Source of the DNA: Streptomyces toxytricini
GTDB lineage: Bacteria > Actinomycetota > Actinomycetes > Streptomycetales > Streptomycetaceae
NCBI RefSeq assembly: GCF_014649915.1
Contig: NZ_BMTY01000001.1
Coordinates: 216,644-280,643 of the forward strand
Length of the DNA stretch: 64,000 nt
Direction of reading: 5' to 3'
A program made the position numbers and the translations under genes. The notes beneath the pieces were generated by a model that saw only the letters and a program-made list of their open reading frames with translations, searched no databases and was not told where the DNA came from. Below are positions 30,864 to 39,192 of this stretch, one piece after another (positions within the stretch are counted from its first letter, which is position 1; the number at the start of each line of letters is the position of its first letter).

Positions 30864-31614
30864 GGGCCTGTGTCCTCCGGTGGCGGGTACGGGGAAGGCG
30901 GCGGTGCCTTCGCGGGATCCCGGCGGCGGGGAGCGTGCCGCCGGTGGTGGAGCGCAATACGGGTACGGCCGCCCGGACCACGGGCGCGCTCCGCGCCGGA
31001 TACGGCGATTGCCCCGTTCGGGGCGTGAGGGGACTACGGGCGGCGATCCGGCGGATCAGCGGCCGCACGGACGAGTGACTCGCGTACGCCGACGCTGAAC
31101 GGACGGATGAAGCGTCGAAGAGAGGGGACCCGAGAAGATAGGCCCCTCACCGGGAATGTGTCAGAAGCGCCGGTCGTCGGAGCCGCTGAGGCCGATATCG
31201 GGCACGCGGCCGCGGGGAGCGTTGTCGACCCGGACGGCCCGCAGGGAGCGGTCCCGGGCGGGGCGGAAGCGTTGATCCACGGAAGCGAAGGGCAGGGTCG
31301 GGGCGTTGCAGCGTCGTCGCACGTCGTCCCCCGTTCTTCTGGCATCGATGGCCGCCAGCGGCGGTCCGCAAGGATGAGCGCCAACCCGCTCAACGGAGCG
31401 TAAGGGCTCGGTAAAGGATTCTAGCGCAGGAGGAATCCGCTCATCCTTGCCAAATGATCTATTTGGCCACAAAACGACTCTCGTCGTGGTCGCAATACGG
31501 TGGCTGCCCTGCACGCCGGGTCATGCCCCGACCGCTGCACTGCGCTTCCCCTGGAGGGGCCCGCACGTCCCGGTCAGCTCCCTTTCGAGGGGCCTCCGTG
31601 TAGCATGCCTAGCG
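30864..31614. other. Intergenic region before panD 5' end
   Basis: About 750 bp. Open frames on both strands show no recognisable domain and no good ribosome sites, so no gene is called. It should hold the promoter of the antiporter (leftward) and the native panD promoter. TAGCAT at 31601-31606 could be the panD -10. Confidence 0.45.
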
Positions 31615-31641
31615 CCCTTGACCTGCAGGAAGCAGGCAGGG
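31615..31641 (+). promoter_or_regulatory. Native panD leader hairpin (stranded copy)
   Basis: CCCT-TGA-CCTGC-AGGAA-GCAGG-C-AGGG folds as a two-tier stem-loop in the 5' UTR, ending 22 nt before the severed panD ATG. A near-identical hairpin with loop AAAAA precedes the intact panD at 44852-44878. Confidence 0.6.
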
Positions 31642-31663
31642 AGCCGTCATTTGGGAGTTCAGC

Positions 31664-31696
31664 ATGCTGCGCACCATGTTCAAGTCCAAGATCTGA
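31664..31696 (+). pseudogene. panD: Severed native 5' end of panD
   Basis: Reads MLRTMFKSKI then TGA, with GGGAG 6-10 nt upstream. The first ten codons correspond to the intact panD at 44902 ([10 protein letters not shown]), and the match ends exactly at the core repeat. This is the chromosomal gene start cut off by the element. Confidence 0.9.
31679..31693 (+). repeat. attL core
   Basis: TTCAAGTCCAAGATC, identical to 44917-44931. It encodes FKSKI of PanD. Confidence 0.85.
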
Positions 31697-31742
31697 CTAT
31701 TTGGCGTTGCCGCAGGTCAGGGGCATCATGTGCCCCCTTCAG

Positions 31743-31790
31743 GTCAGCAAACGGCCAGCATGCGTCCGCATGGTGTCCGCGCTTGCTGAC
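31743..31790. repeat. Putative integrase arm sites, left end
   Basis: GTCAGCAA (31743-31750), GCCAGCAT (31754-31761) and an inverted TTGCTGAC (31783-31790). The same words recur at the right end (44761-44788). Confidence 0.5.
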
Positions 31791-31849
31791 CACCGACCTG
31801 CGATGCGGCGCCTGAGCATGATCCTTGGGCTGGAACGGATGGTTCATCG

Positions 31850-32986
31850 ATGGCCCGACAGCTCGCCCGCGGCATGGGTTCCTTCTTCAAGGACTGCGAC
31901 TGCGCCAAGCCCACCCGCTGCCCCCACCCCTACTCGATCCGCTTTCGCGACGCGCTCGGCAAGCAACGCGAGGAGTCCGGATACGACACGCAGGACGACG
32001 CGGTCGAACGCCTCACGCAGCTGTATGCGGAGAAGAAGACCACGGCACCGTCGGTGGCGGCGGCCCGCCGCGAATTGGGTCAGCTGACAGTCGAGGAGTA
32101 CGCCAAGCAGTGGCGGCCGAGGCAGCGCCGGATGACTGACTACTCCACCGGCGAGCACGTCGACAGCTCGATCAACGTCCACATCGTTCCGCGTCTGGGA
32201 GCGCGGAAGCTGAACTCGGTCACCCCGATGGTCGTCGAACGCTTCCTGGACGAGATGGAGAGCGACGGGGTCGGCCGGGGAAACCAGGTGAACATATTCC
32301 GGGTCCTGAAGACCATCCTGCGGGACGCGTACGCCAAGGGGGCCATGGCTGACGACCCCGTGAAGGGGGTCCAGGAACCGGAGTATGTGCGCGAGCAGGT
32401 CGCCATCCCGTCGCTCGGCTACGTGACGAAGGCGCTGACGGTCGCCGACGAGGACCTGGCGTTGGAGATCGTCATGATGGCGGGGTGCGGCCTGCGCAAC
32501 GGCGAGGCGCGGGCGGTGAACATCCACAACGTGGTGGCCCAGGACGTGTATCGGGTGCGGGAGCAGATCCACTCCAACACGCTGAGGCCGGCGAAGCTGA
32601 AGCACCGCAAGACGGGGGAGTTCCGTGAAGTGCCCCTGCCGCGGTCGGTGCGGGAGGCGATCGAACGCTACGCGGCCAAGCACGGCACCACGAGGGACGG
32701 CTACCTGCTGCGCGGCCCGGGCGGCTACTTCACCGAAGGCATGGAACGGCGCCGGGTGAGGAAGCTCTTCAAAGACCTGCCGCCGGAGGAGGGGGTCGGG
32801 ATGTACGGCTTCCGGCACTACTTCGCCTCCAACGCCCTCGGCAACAACATCCCCATCACCGACGTGGCTGAGTGGATGGGCCACAAGTCCATCGAGGAGA
32901 CCTACCGCACCTACCGGCACCTGATGCCGGGCAGCATCACCAAGGCCGCCCGGATCCTGGACGCCGGCCTCCGGGAAGCCGCCTGA
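31850..32986 (+). CDS. int: Tyrosine recombinase / phage-type integrase
   Basis: 378 residues. N-terminal zinc-like CDCAKPTRC and a SAM-like core-binding domain (LTVEEYAKQWRPRQRRMTDYSTGEHVDSSINVHIVPRLG) are followed by the catalytic domain. Arg lies in GCGLRNGEARAV, Lys in LKHRKTGEFREVPL, then YGFRHYFASN (Arg-His kept, first His of HxxR replaced by Tyr), GH in WMGHKS and the nucleophile in TYRTYRHL. It probably catalyses integration into panD. It starts 157 nt inside attL. Confidence 0.93.
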   Translation: MARQLARGMGSFFKDCDCAKPTRCPHPYSIRFRDALGKQREESGYDTQDDAVERLTQLYAEKKTTAPSVAAARRELGQLTVEEYAKQWRPRQRRMTDYSTGEHVDSSINVHIVPRLGARKLNSVTPMVVERFLDEMESDGVGRGNQVNIFRVLKTILRDAYAKGAMADDPVKGVQEPEYVREQVAIPSLGYVTKALTVADEDLALEIVMMAGCGLRNGEARAVNIHNVVAQDVYRVREQIHSNTLRPAKLKHRKTGEFREVPLPRSVREAIERYAAKHGTTRDGYLLRGPGGYFTEGMERRRVRKLFKDLPPEEGVGMYGFRHYFASNALGNNIPITDVAEWMGHKSIEETYRTYRHLMPGSITKAARILDAGLREAA

Positions 32987-32989
32987 TTC

Positions 32990-33886
32990 TCGGCGCTTTT
33001 AGAGGACGCGCGGATAGGTTACGGGCGACGGACGGGCCGCGTATGCCATCGGAAGATCACCCACGCTTCGCGGATCAGGCGCCGGATTATGATGACTGCG
33101 CTGGCGAGTGCTACCCATGCGGCCTGCACCACCGAGCTGCGGTCAGTCACGATCGCCAGTGACTTGAACCCCCGCGTGTGCCAGGAGTTCGTCCGTTCGA
33201 CAACCCACCGGCGGGTGTGGTTAATGGGCACGAACGCACCCTTGGGAGCGATCCGCCACCCGCAGCCCAGCTCGGTCAACAGGTCGCGGGTCACGCGCGA
33301 GTCGTAGCCGGAGTCCAGGTGCACGGTAATCCTGTCGGGCAGATAGAACCCAAAGCGTCCCAAGGTCTCCAGGGTGGGCCGCAGCAGCGGCGAATCATGC
33401 CGGTTGGCGCTGGCGAGCACGCACCCGATCGGGAGCCCGGTGCCTTCGACCAGCAAGGACCTCTTGGTCCCCGACTTTCCGCGGTCCACGGGCGAGGGAC
33501 CGGTGTTCTCGCCACCGCTGGGGGCTTTCACGATGCACCCGTCCGCGGCGAGGTCTTCCAGGTCCAGGCCGATGGCCTGGTCATAGGCGTCGAGCGCGGC
33601 CTGGTGCAGGGAGGTGAAGACCCCGGCGGCAATCCACTCGTCCCGGCGGGACCGCAGAGTGGTCGCGGAGACCCGGTGGTCGGCGTGCTGTTGGTAGGTG
33701 CCGCCCAGTACGAGCCGGGCCAGGAGCTTGTCGAAGACGATCCTGTCTGGGACCCGGGGTCGATGGCACCCCAGCGGGTGGGTGATCTGCCGGCGCGGGA
33801 GCAGTTCGCCGTGATCCTCGCCCGCGGCGTGGTCGGGGCCCTCGCGCTCATCCCCCTGTGGGCCGTCATCGCCCTGTTCGTCTAGA
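32990..33886 (-). mobile_element. IS5-family insertion sequence (ends not resolved)
   Basis: Contains one DDE transposase gene read leftward. I could not find convincing terminal inverted repeats; the right junction with the SCO6880-like gene is near CTAG at 33882-33885. Boundaries are approximate. Confidence 0.6.
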
Positions 33887-34014
33887 AGGAGAAGGCCGGT
33901 GAGTCCGGCGGCGAGGAGCTGCGGGGCGGTCAGGCCGAGCAGGATGCCGCGCCTGCTGCGGTGGGGGAACTTCACGGTGGCCGAGGGGACTTCGGCCTGG
34001 TGCTTACCGGACAT
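33019..34014 (-). CDS. IS5-family transposase, in frame with SCO6880-like N-terminus
   Basis: The transposase part (from HPLGCHRPRVPDRIVFDKLL to HTRPVRRP) has DDE residues in AADGCIV, HLDSGYDS and WVVERTNSW, and GPSPVDRGKSGTKRS typical of the family. The first ~45 residues of the open frame (VKFPHRSRRGILLGLTAPQLLAAGLTGLLLL) belong to a different protein, the SCO6880-type conjugation ATPase. No internal ATG/GTG was seen between the two parts, so the transposase may be made only as this fusion. Confidence 0.75.
   Translation of the reverse strand: MSGKHQAEVPSATVKFPHRSRRGILLGLTAPQLLAAGLTGLLLLDEQGDDGPQGDEREGPDHAAGEDHGELLPRRQITHPLGCHRPRVPDRIVFDKLLARLVLGGTYQQHADHRVSATTLRSRRDEWIAAGVFTSLHQAALDAYDQAIGLDLEDLAADGCIVKAPSGGENTGPSPVDRGKSGTKRSLLVEGTGLPIGCVLASANRHDSPLLRPTLETLGRFGFYLPDRITVHLDSGYDSRVTRDLLTELGCGWRIAPKGAFVPINHTRRWVVERTNSWHTRGFKSLAIVTDRSSVVQAAWVALASAVIIIRRLIREAWVIFRWHTRPVRRP
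33887..34014 (-). pseudogene. 5' remnant of SCO6880-type conjugal transfer gene
   Basis: Begins MSGKHQAEVPSATVKFPHRSRRGILLGL, the usual start of SCO6880-like type IV secretion proteins (~480-500 residues). Only ~43 residues remain before the IS. The rest of the gene is missing from the window. Confidence 0.65.
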
Positions 34015-34106
34015 GAGGGTTCCAGACGGTGGAGGTGAACGAGAGACGGGGCGGACGGCACTCTTCTGGAGGACACGGCGGGGCTCCTTCGACGGTCGAG
34101 TCGGGA

Positions 34107-34138
34107 GGGGGCGGGCTGCGGAGGGGCAGCCCGCCCCC
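34107..34138 (-). terminator. 13-bp hairpin after the SCO6881-like gene
   Basis: Arms 34107-34119 and 34126-34138 are perfect complements with a 6-nt loop, 12 nt beyond the stop. Confidence 0.75.
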
Positions 34139-34149
34139 GATGGGGAGGG

Positions 34150-35526
34150 TCAGGAACCCTCAGGCGGCTGGGTGGGGAACGCCCAGGGCGCCGGCGAGCT
34201 GGTGGCTGCCGCCGAGGGCCCGGCGGGCGGCGTGGTGCCGATGTGGCTCACGTCGCTGCCCGGAGCCGACGTGCTGGTGGGACGACCGGAGCTGCCGCTG
34301 ACGACCTGAGCACCCGGCTGGGAACCTTCCGCTTCCTCTGCGCCGGGCCGGGTGATGAGCGGCGGGATGCCGGGGCGCTGGATCAGGGCCCGGCCCTTGT
34401 CGCCGGGCGCGTTCGGGTCCTCGCCGTAGCGGAAGCGGGTCTGCGGCCTGGGCGGGCCGGCGTCGATGCCCTCCTTGCTGAGGTTGCCGCCGGCAGGATT
34501 GATGCCGGAGGCGACACCGTCGGCACCCGCTCCGGGAACCTGGCTCGGTCCCTGGGGAGCGGGGGTTCCGGTCCCGACCCGCATCGCCAGGCTGCCGGCG
34601 GTCTTCGCCGCGCCGGCGGCGACGGCCATGCCCGCGACGCCGGTGCGGTGCAGGTCGTCATGGCCGCCGCCGTCGCTCGCCCAGTGGACGAACTTGTACG
34701 TCGCGTACGGGCAGAGCAGCACCAGGACCATGACGACGATGCCAGCCATCGCGTCCGACAGGGCCGACAGGCCATCGTTGGCGTCGCTCTTACCCATGGC
34801 GGAGACGCCGATCAGGAAGACGATGGTCATCAGGAGTTTCGAGACGATCAGGGTGGCGGTGGCCTCGATCCAGCCCCGGCGCCAGCGCTTGGCGACTTCC
34901 CAGCCGCCGCCCGCGCCGGCGAACACAGCGAGGGCGACCATGATCAGGACGCCGACCTTCCGGGCGACCATGACACCCCAGTACAGGAAGGCGCCGATCG
35001 CGCACCCGAAGGCGACCAGGGCGGGAACTCCCCAACCCAGGCCGTACATCGCACCGAGCTGGTTGATCTTCACGACGCGGCGGATCGCGTCGTCGACCGA
35101 GGTGTTGGCGGCTTGGAACAGTCCGTCGGACAGGGCGTCGACCACGGTGATGGCGACGGTGGTGAAGGCGATGGCGGAGAAGCTGAACAGGACGCCGGTC
35201 ATGGTGCCGATCGCGGCCTGGGCCAGGGCCCGCTCGTCGCGCCGCCAGGCCGCGAACATGAGCTGAATGCAGAAGATGCCGACGGTCAGCGCGAGCCCGA
35301 TGGGCAGCAGAAGCTGGTAGTTGTCCCGGAACCAGCCGGCGTTGAGGTCGATGGCGGTCGTCTCGTTGACGGCCTTGGCGGCGAGGTCCGCCGCGCTGGC
35401 CGCCAGCTCTCCTGCCGACTTCGCGATCCACGCGCCGATGCCGTCGGTGACGGCCCCGGCCGGGTTGGTGACGAAGTCGACGGCGGTGCACACCTTGTCC
35501 ATCATCGGAAGGCCGCAGACGTCCAT
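34150..35526 (-). CDS. SCO6881/TrbL-VirB6-like conjugation membrane protein
   Basis: 458 residues. CTAVDFVTNPAGAVTDGIGAWIAKSAGELAASAADLAAKA is the typical SCO6881 start. Six or more helices follow (YQLLLPIGLALTVGIFCIQLMFAAWRR, VGVLIMVALAVFAGAGGGWEVAKRW, LSDAMAGIVVMVLVLLCPYATYKFVHW). The C-terminal ~170 residues are a Pro/Gly-rich cytosolic tail. It would form part of the mating channel. AAGGAGG at 9 nt precedes ATG. Confidence 0.85.
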   Translation of the reverse strand: MDVCGLPMMDKVCTAVDFVTNPAGAVTDGIGAWIAKSAGELAASAADLAAKAVNETTAIDLNAGWFRDNYQLLLPIGLALTVGIFCIQLMFAAWRRDERALAQAAIGTMTGVLFSFSAIAFTTVAITVVDALSDGLFQAANTSVDDAIRRVVKINQLGAMYGLGWGVPALVAFGCAIGAFLYWGVMVARKVGVLIMVALAVFAGAGGGWEVAKRWRRGWIEATATLIVSKLLMTIVFLIGVSAMGKSDANDGLSALSDAMAGIVVMVLVLLCPYATYKFVHWASDGGGHDDLHRTGVAGMAVAAGAAKTAGSLAMRVGTGTPAPQGPSQVPGAGADGVASGINPAGGNLSKEGIDAGPPRPQTRFRYGEDPNAPGDKGRALIQRPGIPPLITRPGAEEAEGSQPGAQVVSGSSGRPTSTSAPGSDVSHIGTTPPAGPSAAATSSPAPWAFPTQPPEGS

Positions 35527-35553
35527 GGGGGTACCTCCTTTCGTGAACGGGAC

Positions 35554-36243
35554 TCAGGGCGCGACGGACGGCATGACGCCGGCCAGGGTGCAGGGCTGGT
35601 TGGGGCGGCACTGGACCGCGAGGGTGGTGGAGCGGCTCTCCGCGCCGCCGGCGGGCGAGCCCTTCCAGGCGATCGTCTGCTTCCCCGAGACCGTGACCGC
35701 GTAGACGTACGCCTGGGTGATCGCGCCGGGGTCCTCCTGAAGGGCCCGGGTGAAGGCGTTCGGGAAGTGCCCCTCGTTCACGGTGGCCGTGGCGAACTGG
35801 CCGTTGGCGGCCATCTCCTTCCACAGCACCGCCGAGGGGATACCTCGGTCGACGGAGGCCGCGTCGGCGTACTTGACCTCCGGGGTCAGCCACGCGCGCA
35901 GAGTGCGCCGCAGTTCGGCCTGCGGGTACGCCCGGGTGTCGTACGACCACAGCGCCGCCGCGGCCGCCTTCCCGAAGGCGATCGGGTCGGTGGTCCTCGG
36001 CGGAACCGGCAGGGCGCGGGGGCGGGTGATCACCGTGGTCGGCCCGGACGGCGTGACGGCCGAGGAGGAAGTCGGCGGCGAACTCGGACGTGGGACAGGG
36101 GCCTTGGCGGGTTCCCTGCTGTCGCGGGTGAGGTAGGCGGCCAGGCCGGCGAGGGCGAGGAGCACTGCCAGGACGACGGTGCCGAGCAGCGCCCGGCGGC
36201 GCACGCGAGATGCGCCGCCGGGGTTGGAAGAGTGGGAAGACAT
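35554..36243 (-). CDS. Single-pass membrane protein of the conjugation operon (TcpC/VirB8-like position)
   Basis: 229 residues. One N-terminal helix (ALLGTVVLAVLLALAGLAAYL), a Pro/Ser/Thr linker, then an external globular domain (IAFGKAAAAALWSYDTRAYPQAELRRTLRAWLTPEVKY). Topology and gene order fit VirB8/TcpC-like channel components, but sequence similarity was not tested. Its start overlaps the stop of the pilin-like gene (ATGA). Confidence 0.65.
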   Translation of the reverse strand: MSSHSSNPGGASRVRRRALLGTVVLAVLLALAGLAAYLTRDSREPAKAPVPRPSSPPTSSSAVTPSGPTTVITRPRALPVPPRTTDPIAFGKAAAAALWSYDTRAYPQAELRRTLRAWLTPEVKYADAASVDRGIPSAVLWKEMAANGQFATATVNEGHFPNAFTRALQEDPGAITQAYVYAVTVSGKQTIAWKGSPAGGAESRSTTLAVQCRPNQPCTLAGVMPSVAP

Positions 36244-36551
36244 CAGCGGACCTGCGTCCCCAGCGTGCTGAAGAACGCGACCACGCCGTTCGCGGCCCCG
36301 AGCAGGAGGGCTGCGCCGGCGCTCACCAGGACGCCCTTCTTGCCGTTGGCTTCGGCCTGGTGGCCACCGGAGTGGTGGCCCCAGGCCCACACTCCCGCGC
36401 TGACCGCGAGCGAACCGACCACGGCGATGAGCCCGAAGAGGTTGATGGAGCCCATCACCTGCTTGAGGACGTTCAGGCCCGGCAGCCCACCCTCGTTCGG
36501 CTTGATCCCGGGGTCGTAGGCGAGCTGTATGACCTGTTCGGCGAAATACAT
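36243..36551 (-). CDS. VirB2/DUF6112-like small membrane protein
   Basis: 102 residues with two helices (INLFGLIAVVGSLAVSAGVWAWGHHS and VLVSAGAALLLGAANGVVAFF) separated by a charged loop GGHQAEANGKKG. This is the pilin-subunit-like layout found next to SCO6880-type genes. Confidence 0.65.
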   Translation of the reverse strand: MYFAEQVIQLAYDPGIKPNEGGLPGLNVLKQVMGSINLFGLIAVVGSLAVSAGVWAWGHHSGGHQAEANGKKGVLVSAGAALLLGAANGVVAFFSTLGTQVR

Positions 36552-36629
36552 GGGAACTCCAGTTCGAATGAAGGCACGCCGAAGCCCGTGAAGGTGGAGC
36601 GGCGGTGCGAGAAAGGGGAGAGGTGCCGG

Positions 36630-37769
36630 TCAGACGACTCGGCGGACCGCGAGAATCCCGGACTTCCAGGCGGCGACGGTCGTGATGCGGACGACGTCGC
36701 CGGTGCGCGGAGCGTGCACGACCAGGCCCTGACCGATGGCCATGCCGACGTGCTCGGGTACGGCGGCCGTTCCCTCGGTGAAGATCAGGTCACCCGGCCG
36801 AAGGGCGTCGGCCGAGACCGGCTTGCCCTCCTTGACCTGCGTGTACGTCGTCCGCGTCAGGGTGATTCCGGCGGCCTTGTACGCCTGCTGCATCAGGGAG
36901 GAGCAGTCACACCAGCGCATCGCCTTGTCGCCGTGGGAGTCGGTGCAGGTCCCGCCCCACTGGTACGGCGTGCCGAGCTGGCCGAGCGCCCACCGGATCG
37001 CCGTCTGGACCTCCCGCGGAGCGGTCGCGGGGATGCTGTACTTCTCAGGCAGCGCGCCGGCCGGGATGGTGCCGAAGTCGGTGCCGTCCCCGTCGGCGGC
37101 ACAGCCACCCGTGGCGCCAGGCGCAGGACCGTCCGGAACCGGCGACGGTGACGCACCACCGCCGCCGCCACCGGTTATCGGCAGCAGGGGCTCGATGGCC
37201 TTCTGCAAGGCCGTGGCCAGCGGCTCCCACTTGGCGTACGCCTCGGGGAAGCCCGACTTCTGCACCGCTTGGGCGGCCTGCGTGACGGACAGGGACTGCC
37301 AGCCCGAGACCTGCCGGAGTCCCTCGTAGAACTTGGTCGAGGCGTGCACCGGGTCGAGGATCTCGTTCGCCGTGCCCCAGCCCATCGACGGCCGCTGCTG
37401 GAACAGTCCAAGAGAGTCGCGGTCGCCCCAGGTCAGGTTCCGCAGGCCGCTCTCCTGCAGGGCGGTGGCGAGGGCCACGACCTGCCCGCGGGCCGGGATG
37501 TTCATCGCGACGCCGGTGGCCTGGATCGTCTTGACGAAGGGGATCTGCTCGGCCGGATTGTGCAGCCCCGGCACGGAGACCGAAGCCTTGCCGCCACCAT
37601 CCGGGATGGCCTTCACCTGGCCGGCGACCGCCGCGGTGTCCACGGACTGCGTGCCGTCGGTCGGGCAGGAGGCCGACGCGGTTCCGGCGCCGAAGGCGAG
37701 GATCGGCACGACCAGCAGCATCGAGCCCGCCGCGAACAGGCCGACGACGCCCTTGGTGGTCTTCTTCAT
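36630..37769 (-). CDS. Secreted NlpC/P60 hydrolase with lysozyme-like domain (VirB1-type)
   Basis: 379 residues. A signal peptide (VVGLFAAGSMLLVVPILAFGAGTASA) is followed by a lysozyme-like domain around residues 75-190 (VALATALQESGLRNLTWGDRDSLGLFQQRPSMGWGT, with Glu in QESG). A Gly/Pro linker leads to an NlpC/P60 domain with Cys in RWCDCSSLMQQAY and His in PEHVGMAIG and VVHAP. It probably opens the cell wall for conjugation. It is the first gene of the leftward transfer operon. Confidence 0.88.
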   Translation of the reverse strand: MKKTTKGVVGLFAAGSMLLVVPILAFGAGTASASCPTDGTQSVDTAAVAGQVKAIPDGGGKASVSVPGLHNPAEQIPFVKTIQATGVAMNIPARGQVVALATALQESGLRNLTWGDRDSLGLFQQRPSMGWGTANEILDPVHASTKFYEGLRQVSGWQSLSVTQAAQAVQKSGFPEAYAKWEPLATALQKAIEPLLPITGGGGGGASPSPVPDGPAPGATGGCAADGDGTDFGTIPAGALPEKYSIPATAPREVQTAIRWALGQLGTPYQWGGTCTDSHGDKAMRWCDCSSLMQQAYKAAGITLTRTTYTQVKEGKPVSADALRPGDLIFTEGTAAVPEHVGMAIGQGLVVHAPRTGDVVRITTVAAWKSGILAVRRVV

Positions 37770-38350
37770 CGTCGCCGCCGTTCACCGAGGCGGCGGGGCC
37801 GGTCGGGTGACGGCGTCGGGTCGGGGCGCGGGGGTGTCAGGACATGCTGCATTGCAGCGGCTCCTCGGTGTTCGTAGGAGACGCGGTGCCGGCTTCTCGT
37901 GCAAAGCCGCCGGCACCGCGCCGATGTGCATCCGCCTCTCGGACGGGCCCGGGGCCAGAGGAGTCAGCAGCTCCCGGACGCCGGTCTCAGGTCACGCGCG
38001 GCAGCCAGCCGCGCTCGTAATCTCAGGCGGTACAAAAGGGCCTCCGGACGGCATCGGGAAACGCGCGGGCAACGTGCTTTCCTGCTGGCCCGATCGGACG
38101 AGACACCACGGATATGCACAGGTCAGCGAGGTGGAGCGAGGCTCCTTCCCGGCGACACGGCGAGACAGTAGACCGCGATTCCGGCCACACCAAACGACCT
38201 CCGGCCCCGGCCCCGAGCCATCGCCGCCTCGTTAGGTCCGGCCGGAATCCACGGCTAACCTCCGGCGCAACCCCGCCAGAGACGAGCGCCGTTGCGCGCT
38301 GTCCGGCATGGGTTCCACGACCCTCCGCGCCCCCGAAGAGAGGCCCTCCC
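37770..38350. other. Divergent intergenic region within the element
   Basis: About 580 bp between the transfer operon and the methylase gene. A perfect 11-bp hairpin lies at 37883-37919 (arms 37883-37893 and 37909-37919). No supportable gene; open frames have no recognisable domain. Confidence 0.45.
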
Positions 38351-39097
38351 ATGAGCTACGCGCTGCACCGAGGCGACGCCCTGACCGTCCTGAAGGCCCT
38401 CCCGGACGAGAGCGTCAACGCCGTGATCACCGACCCTCCGTACAACTCCGGCGGCCGTACGAGCTCGGAACGCACCGGACGGACCGCGCGCGCCAAGTAC
38501 GTCACCAGTAACTCGGTACACGACCTCGCCAACTTCCCCGGCGAGAACCGCGACCAGCGCTCCTACCGCTCCTGGCTGACCGAACTGCTCACCGAGGCGT
38601 ACCGGGCCTCCACCGAGCACGCGGTCGCGATGGTCTTCACCGACTGGCGCCAGGAGCCGACCACGACCGACGCCCTGCAGATGGCGGGCTGGACCTGGAG
38701 CGGCACCCTCCCGTGGATCAAGCCCGCCAGCCGGCCCCGCAAGGGCGGGCCGAAGCAGGACTCCGAGTTCATCGTCTGGGGCGTCAAGGGATCCCTCGAC
38801 AACACCCGCGACCTCTACCTCCCCGGGCACTACATCGCCTCCCAGCCCCGCAAGGGTCGGGTCCACATCACCCAGAAGCCCGTCGCGATCATGCAGCAGC
38901 TCGTCCAGGTCTGTCCCGAGGGCGGCACCGTCCTCGACCCGTTCACCGGCAGCGGCTCCACCGGCGTCGCCGCCCTCCGGGAAGGCCGGAACTTCGTCGG
39001 CGTCGAACTCTCCCCGCACTACGCAGACGTCGCCGAACAGCGCCTGCGTGCCGAGCTGGGACAGGACGACTTCACCCTCGCCGGACCGGAGAGCTGA
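38351..39097 (+). CDS. DNA methyltransferase (N4/N6, DPPY class)
   Basis: 248 residues. DPPYNSGGRTSSERTGR is the catalytic motif IV, and FTGSGSTGVAALREGRNFVGVEL is the SAM-binding motif I, in the beta-class circular order. It modifies adenine-N6 or cytosine-N4. Phage- and plasmid-borne solitary methylases look like this. No typical restriction gene is beside it; the nuclease-like gene at 39193 converges on it. The recognition sequence is unknown. Confidence 0.88.
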   Translation: MSYALHRGDALTVLKALPDESVNAVITDPPYNSGGRTSSERTGRTARAKYVTSNSVHDLANFPGENRDQRSYRSWLTELLTEAYRASTEHAVAMVFTDWRQEPTTTDALQMAGWTWSGTLPWIKPASRPRKGGPKQDSEFIVWGVKGSLDNTRDLYLPGHYIASQPRKGRVHITQKPVAIMQQLVQVCPEGGTVLDPFTGSGSTGVAALREGRNFVGVELSPHYADVAEQRLRAELGQDDFTLAGPES

Positions 39098-39136
39098 TCA
39101 TGAGAAACGAGAAGCCGGGGCTGGCGGACCACAGAC

Positions 39137-39187
39137 GCCGAAGGGCGGCTGGAACATCGAGAACCGATGCTCCAGCCGCCCTTCGGC
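39137..39187. terminator. 17-bp bidirectional terminator
   Basis: Arms 39137-39153 (GCCGAAGGGCGGCTGGA) and 39171-39187 are perfect complements, between convergent genes. Confidence 0.85.
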
Positions 39188-39192
39188 TTGTC

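Noticed and set aside
31107..31403. A 98-residue gene upstream of the panD 5' end
   Set aside because: No ribosome site, no recognisable domain, and competing frames on both strands.
31600..31700. A tRNA gene as the element's target site
   Set aside because: The core repeat lies in panD codons; no cloverleaf or TPsiC-like arm was found.
33178..33885. Plus-strand frame ending in a hydrophobic segment, across the IS
   Set aside because: Mostly antisense to the transposase DDE domain; no start signals.
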